Shown one piece after another: positions 60,637 to 64,000 of a stretch of 64,000 nucleotides of DNA. Under the pieces are notes generated by a model. The model worked only from the letters and a program-made list of their open reading frames with translations. It did no database searches and was not told the DNA's origin. A program made the position numbers and the translations under genes. The stretch covers positions 2,790,001 to 2,854,000 of the forward strand of contig NZ_CP036282.1 in assembly GCF_006974105.1 (NCBI RefSeq), written 5' to 3'. The DNA is from Rhodoferax aquaticus (GTDB taxonomy: Bacteria > Pseudomonadota > Gammaproteobacteria > Burkholderiales > Burkholderiaceae_C). The first letter of the stretch is position 1; every line of letters begins with the position of its first letter.

Positions 60637-60798
60637 ATGCGCAACGCACTGATTCATAAAACACCCGCCTGGTTGTGGGCTTTGTCGGCATGTGCCCTGC
60701 TGAGCACCCTGACGCTGTTGGGCGCCTCCATGTTTACGCTGTTAGTCTGCGCAAAAGCGACCCTTACCTTGGCCCTGTGGGTATGGCGTACCGCATAA
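60637..60798 (+). CDS. Small membrane protein
   Basis: A 53-residue protein with two hydrophobic stretches (WLWALSACALLSTLTLLGASM and FTLLVCAKATLTLALWVW). AGGAG lies 7 bp before the ATG. It precedes a DUF2306-type membrane protein by 39 bp in the same direction. Function unknown. Confidence 0.6.
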   Translation: MRNALIHKTPAWLWALSACALLSTLTLLGASMFTLLVCAKATLTLALWVWRTA

Positions 60799-60837
60799 AC
60801 CGCAGCACAAGCAACCACAATTACTCCAGAGACTGCC

Positions 60838-61251
60838 ATGACACTCACCCCCTTAGTTGCTGTTCACTTAAGCACCGCTCTGGCCGCTGTAGCCGTGGGT
60901 CCCATTGCCCTGTGGGCACGAAAAGGCGCCTCGCAACGCCCCCGCCTGCACCGTGCGTTTGGCTATGCCTGGGTCACGCTCATGCTGATGACGGCGGTCT
61001 CGGCCAGCTTTATCCGAGACTTTGCTTTGCCCAACCTCGCGGGTTTCACGCCTATTCACCTGCTGGTGCCGTTTACCTTGTTCAGCTTGTTCGGCGCGTT
61101 TTATTACCTGTTTCATGGCAACATCCGCCTCCACAGCAGAATCATGCAAGGCACTTATGTCGGGGCATGCTTGGTGGCTGGTGGGTTTACCTTGCTCCCC
61201 CACCGCTACTTGGGCCAACTGGTTTGGGGCCAGTGGCTGGGTTTGTTGTAA
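60838..61251 (+). CDS. DUF2306-type membrane protein
   Basis: A 137-residue inner-membrane protein with four predicted transmembrane helices. It matches DUF2306 in layout (LHRAFGYAWVTLMLMTAVSASFI, HLLVPFTLFSLF, RIMQGTYVGACLVAGGFTLLP, with His residues at membrane borders). No function is established for the family. Confidence 0.8.
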   Translation: MTLTPLVAVHLSTALAAVAVGPIALWARKGASQRPRLHRAFGYAWVTLMLMTAVSASFIRDFALPNLAGFTPIHLLVPFTLFSLFGAFYYLFHGNIRLHSRIMQGTYVGACLVAGGFTLLPHRYLGQLVWGQWLGLL

Positions 61252-61285
61252 TGCCCTATTGCGTCTCTTTCACCAAAAACACACC

Positions 61286-61582
61286 ATGCCGACCCCTTTA
61301 AGCACAGAAGACATTGACCGCATTGCCCGCAAACGCGCCGGGGCCAAGCTGGGCTGGTACCTCCATGCCTTGGTGTTCGTCTTGGTGAACTTAGGCTTGT
61401 ACTTGGCTTCCGACATGGCGTGGGGCACGCGAGCCTGGTCGGTCAAGCCCTTGCTGGGCTGGGGACTGGGTCTATTCCTGCATGGCGTGTCAGTCTGGTT
61501 GGTGGGTGACACCAGTGGCTTGCGTGAGCGCATGGTGCAAAAAGAAAGAGAACGCTTGCTACGCCAAAACGACAAGCCCTGA
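61286..61582 (+). CDS. 2TM-domain protein
   Basis: A 98-residue protein with a short charged N-terminus (IDRIARKRAGAKLGW), two transmembrane helices (HALVFVLVNLGLYLA and LLGWGLGLFLHGVSVWL) and a charged C-terminal helix (RERMVQKERERLLRQ). This 2TM domain is often encoded next to or fused with LytS-type kinases. Its stop overlaps the ATG of the LytS-like gene, so the two are coupled. Confidence 0.85.
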   Translation: MPTPLSTEDIDRIARKRAGAKLGWYLHALVFVLVNLGLYLASDMAWGTRAWSVKPLLGWGLGLFLHGVSVWLVGDTSGLRERMVQKERERLLRQNDKP

Positions 61583-62658
61583 TGTACCCCCGCTTACACA
61601 CCATTAACTGGAACGCCAAGCTCAGCGGCTTTTTGCAGACCATGGCGTTCTGCCTGGCGATCACAGCGCTGAACTACAGCTTGCGGCCCCACGACGACTA
61701 CGCCACACCGCTGACCTACTCCGTACTGATTGGCTTTTTCTCATGGGGCCTCATCAGCTTTGGCGCGGAGTTTTTCCCCTCGGCAGCCGAAACTGGCTTT
61801 CCCAAGGGTTGGCAGGGTCTCTTCCTTTCTGCGGGCGGCATTGTGGGGGGCTGTACGCTGGGCTGGCTGAGTGCAAGCCTACTCTTGGGCAAGCCCTTGT
61901 CAGGGTCTATTCCCCAAAAGCACCTGCTCCCTGAAGCGGTGATGAGCATCGTAATAGGCATCATCATCACCTTCTATTTTTATAGCCGCGGCAAGAGCTC
62001 TCACTTGGAAGGTCGCATCAAAGAAGTGCGCCACCAAGCATCCGAGGCGCAACTCAAGCTGCTCCAAACCCAGCTAGAGCCGCATATGCTCTTTAACACC
62101 TTGGCCAACTTGCGAGCCTTGATCAGCGTAGACCCTGCGCGGGCGCAAACGATGCTGGACCATATGGTGGCCTACCTACGTGCCACTTTGAATGCGTCGA
62201 GGGCTACCGCCCACCCCTTGCAAGCGGAGTTTCAACGGCTGCGTGACTACTTAGAGCTCATGGCCGTTCGCATGGGCCCCCGTTTGCGCTATACCTTGGA
62301 CCTCCCCGCAGAGCTGGAACAATTGGCCGTGCCCACCCTGCTCTTGCAACCCTTGGTCGAGAATGCCATCAAGCACGGCCTTGAGCCCCAGGTGGCCGGT
62401 GGCAGCATCCTGGTACGCGCGCGGCAACACCAAGGGGTGGTAACGCTTGAGGTGACCGACACCGGCGTAGGCTTGTCAAACAGCGCCCCTCAGCTGACGT
62501 CTAACGACACAAGCAGCCCCGGCACTGGCTTTGGTTTAGCCCAAGTGCATGAGCGCCTAGCCACCGTCTACGGGCCGCGGGCTGCTATGCAAATAGAAGC
62601 AGTACCCACAGGTGGCACGCGCGTGAGCGTGACATTTCCCAGCCCTTCCACTCCCTGA
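61582..62658 (+). CDS. LytS/YehU-type sensor histidine kinase
   Basis: A 358-residue kinase with four transmembrane helices in the first 135 residues, a linker helix and the His_kinase domain with the phospho-His in LEPHMLFNTLANL near residue 166. A HATPase domain follows (LLQPLVENAIKHGLEP, VTDTGVGL, GTGFGLAQVHERL). The signal is unknown. The cognate regulator starts 9 bp downstream. Confidence 0.94.
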   Translation: MYPRLHTINWNAKLSGFLQTMAFCLAITALNYSLRPHDDYATPLTYSVLIGFFSWGLISFGAEFFPSAAETGFPKGWQGLFLSAGGIVGGCTLGWLSASLLLGKPLSGSIPQKHLLPEAVMSIVIGIIITFYFYSRGKSSHLEGRIKEVRHQASEAQLKLLQTQLEPHMLFNTLANLRALISVDPARAQTMLDHMVAYLRATLNASRATAHPLQAEFQRLRDYLELMAVRMGPRLRYTLDLPAELEQLAVPTLLLQPLVENAIKHGLEPQVAGGSILVRARQHQGVVTLEVTDTGVGLSNSAPQLTSNDTSSPGTGFGLAQVHERLATVYGPRAAMQIEAVPTGGTRVSVTFPSPSTP

Positions 62659-62667
62659 GAGGCGTCC

Positions 62668-63498
62668 ATGAGCCCTTGCGCCCTGATTGCAGAAGACGAA
62701 CCCCTCTTGGCCGCCGCGCTACAAGCCGACTTGTCGCGGGTGTGGCCCGAGCTACGCGTGCTAGGTATTGCTGGCGATGGCGTGAGCGCTGTTGAGCAGG
62801 CCCTCACATTGCGCCCTGACATCCTGTTCTTTGACATTCGCATGCCGGGCCAAACCGGATTGGATGCAGCCATAGAACTGGCCGATCTGTGGGACAGCCA
62901 CGCACCGCAGGGCAAGCCATTTCCGCAGCTGGTGTTTGTCACTGCCTACGACCAGTACGCAGTTCAAGCGTTTGACGCCCAAGCCGTGGACTATCTGCTC
63001 AAACCCGTGCAAGCCGATCGTTTACTCAAAACAGTGCAAAAACTGCAGCTAGCGCTCGTCAAACCTGCGCAAGAAGCTATCAATTTTGAAGCAACCATCC
63101 ATCAGTTGCGCCACCTCATGGGCGCAGGCCTTGGTTCACCCAGCGCGGCCGGTGCCCCCGCCACGGCCACGCCAACGCTGACCGTGATACAGGCCAGTGT
63201 AGGCACCAGTATCCGCATGGTGCCCATCGCCGAGGTGGTGTACTTTGAAGCGGCTGACAAATATGTGCGCGTGCTCACGGCTAGCCAGGAGTACCTGATT
63301 CGCACCCCCCTCAAAGAACTGCTGCCCCAACTGGACAGCCAAGCCTTTTGGCAAATTCACCGCGGCACCGTGGTGAACGCGAGCCAGATTGACGCCGTCC
63401 ACCGTGACGAGGCTGGCAAGTTGCACCTGCGCCTGCGCACTCGCACTGAAAAGCTGACGGTTAGCCGCCTGTACGCGCACTTGTTCAAGGCCATGTAA
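62668..63498 (+). CDS. LytTR-family response regulator
   Basis: A 276-residue regulator. REC has acidic EDE near the start, phospho-acceptor Asp in LFFDIRMPG near residue 55 and Lys in YLLKPV. A Pro/Ala-rich linker follows, then a LytTR DNA-binding domain (about 170-276, VVYFEAADKYVRV, FWQIHRGTVVNAS, VSRLYAHLFKAM). It probably binds direct repeats upstream of its target genes and acts with the LytS-type kinase. Confidence 0.95.
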   Translation: MSPCALIAEDEPLLAAALQADLSRVWPELRVLGIAGDGVSAVEQALTLRPDILFFDIRMPGQTGLDAAIELADLWDSHAPQGKPFPQLVFVTAYDQYAVQAFDAQAVDYLLKPVQADRLLKTVQKLQLALVKPAQEAINFEATIHQLRHLMGAGLGSPSAAGAPATATPTLTVIQASVGTSIRMVPIAEVVYFEAADKYVRVLTASQEYLIRTPLKELLPQLDSQAFWQIHRGTVVNASQIDAVHRDEAGKLHLRLRTRTEKLTVSRLYAHLFKAM

Positions 63499-63575
63499 GC
63501 CTCTGTCACCCACGGCACAGCGGTTTCTGGGATGATGGCGACACCCACACATCCACGCCATTTGCGCAGCCTGCC

Positions 63576-64000
63576 ATGACCGCATTGACCGCTTTGTCTG
63601 ACTTGCCCTTGTTCCCCTTGGGTACGGTGCTGTTTCCTGGCGGGTACCTGCCGCTGCAGATCTTTGAAGTTCGCTACTTGGACATGGTGAAACGTTGCCA
63701 TGCCAACGGCACCCCCTTTGGGATCGTCAGCCTGACCCAAGGGAGTGAAGTACGACGGCGCGACTCCAGTGCCCCCACTGGCGATGGTTTTGCCCATGAG
63801 AAGTTTGAGTCGGTAGGCACCTTGGCGCGCATTGACCGCCTGGACGCGCCCAACCCAGGCCTGCTGGTCATCCAGTGTCGTGGCATGCAACGATTTCGCA
63901 GGCAACAGACAACACAACTCAAACACGGCTTATGGACGGCCCAGGTAGAGCTGCTAGCTGACGACCAACCGGTGCCCATTCCTGAAGATTTGCAGCCCGT
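63576..64000 (+). CDS. LON substrate-binding domain protein, 5' part (runs off the window)
   Basis: The frame from ATG 63576 stays open to the window end (about 141 residues). It begins LSDLPLFPLGTVLFPGGYLPLQIFEVRY, the start of the LON N-terminal substrate-binding domain, followed by FGIVSLTQGSEV and VGTLARIDRLD. Stand-alone proteins of about 200-220 residues with this domain are common in Burkholderiales; full-length Lon protease cannot be excluded from this part alone but is less likely. Confidence 0.88.
   Translation, partial: MTALTALSDLPLFPLGTVLFPGGYLPLQIFEVRYLDMVKRCHANGTPFGIVSLTQGSEVRRRDSSAPTGDGFAHEKFESVGTLARIDRLDAPNPGLLVIQCRGMQRFRRQQTTQLKHGLWTAQVELLADDQPVPIPEDLQP

Overview
The window looks like part of a Burkholderiales chromosome, most likely Comamonadaceae. 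This rests on the style of MutS, the Anbu peptidase, UppP, a MacAB-type exporter and a LytSR pair, and on their GC-rich codon use from about 47.9 kb onward. The organism call is inference. From 1 to about 47.8 kb the DNA is accessory, more AT-rich and mosaic. From 47,884 to the end it is core chromosome with tightly packed operons.

Accessory region, left to right. (i) A umuDC mutagenic-polymerase locus on the minus strand is split: an 8.4 kb mercury-resistance element (about 1100-9497) sits inside the umuC codons for the catalytic SIDESF motif. The element carries three consecutive tyrosine-recombinase genes, a small coiled-coil TnpC-like gene and merRTPA. Removing it in silico restores an uninterrupted umuC reading frame. 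(ii) Next come an SRAP/HMCES-type protein, an ankyrin protein, a NYN/PIN-type nuclease with zinc ribbons and a secreted thermonuclease. (iii) A minus-strand predicted defence operon runs from 25.05 to 14.0 kb: WYL regulator, SNF2 helicase with a DUF3883 end, DUF1156 adenine methylase, DUF499 ATPase and an unknown fourth gene. (iv) Divergent from it is a two-gene unit, a HipA-like kinase fold and a DUF3037-like partner. (v) A type I restriction-modification operon (hsdM-hsdS-orf80-hsdR-orf151) contains two uncharacterised small genes. (vi) At about 36.6-38.0 kb there is a tRNA 3'-end attachment core flanked on both sides by near-identical 19-bp arm repeats, next to an integrase. (vii) From 38 to 46 kb come ankyrin-like proteins, a truncated paralogue and a ParA-like ATPase operon. 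Upstream of that operon is an array of about nine 64-bp tandem repeats whose CACACCAWG motif recurs every 32 bp. (viii) A second large integrase with a helix-turn-helix partner abuts mutS.

Core region: mutS, Anbu peptidase, alpha/beta hydrolase, a GAF-PAS histidine kinase with a REC-GGDEF-EAL response regulator, uppP, a three-gene MacAB-type exporter (the adaptor carries an LTxxQ-like insertion), small membrane proteins, a LytS/LytTR pair, and the start of a LON-substrate-domain protein that runs off the window.

How it fits together: the accessory part reads as a composite island or captured plasmid that brings DNA-damage tolerance (umuDC, SRAP), phage defence (DUF1156 system, type I RM, HipA-like pair), metal resistance and its own maintenance functions (two integrases, a ParA cassette with iterons). 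The least described parts are the 64-bp/32-bp iteron array with its ParA operon, the HipA-like/DUF3037-like pair facing the DUF1156 defence operon, and the umuC-targeting multi-recombinase mer element.
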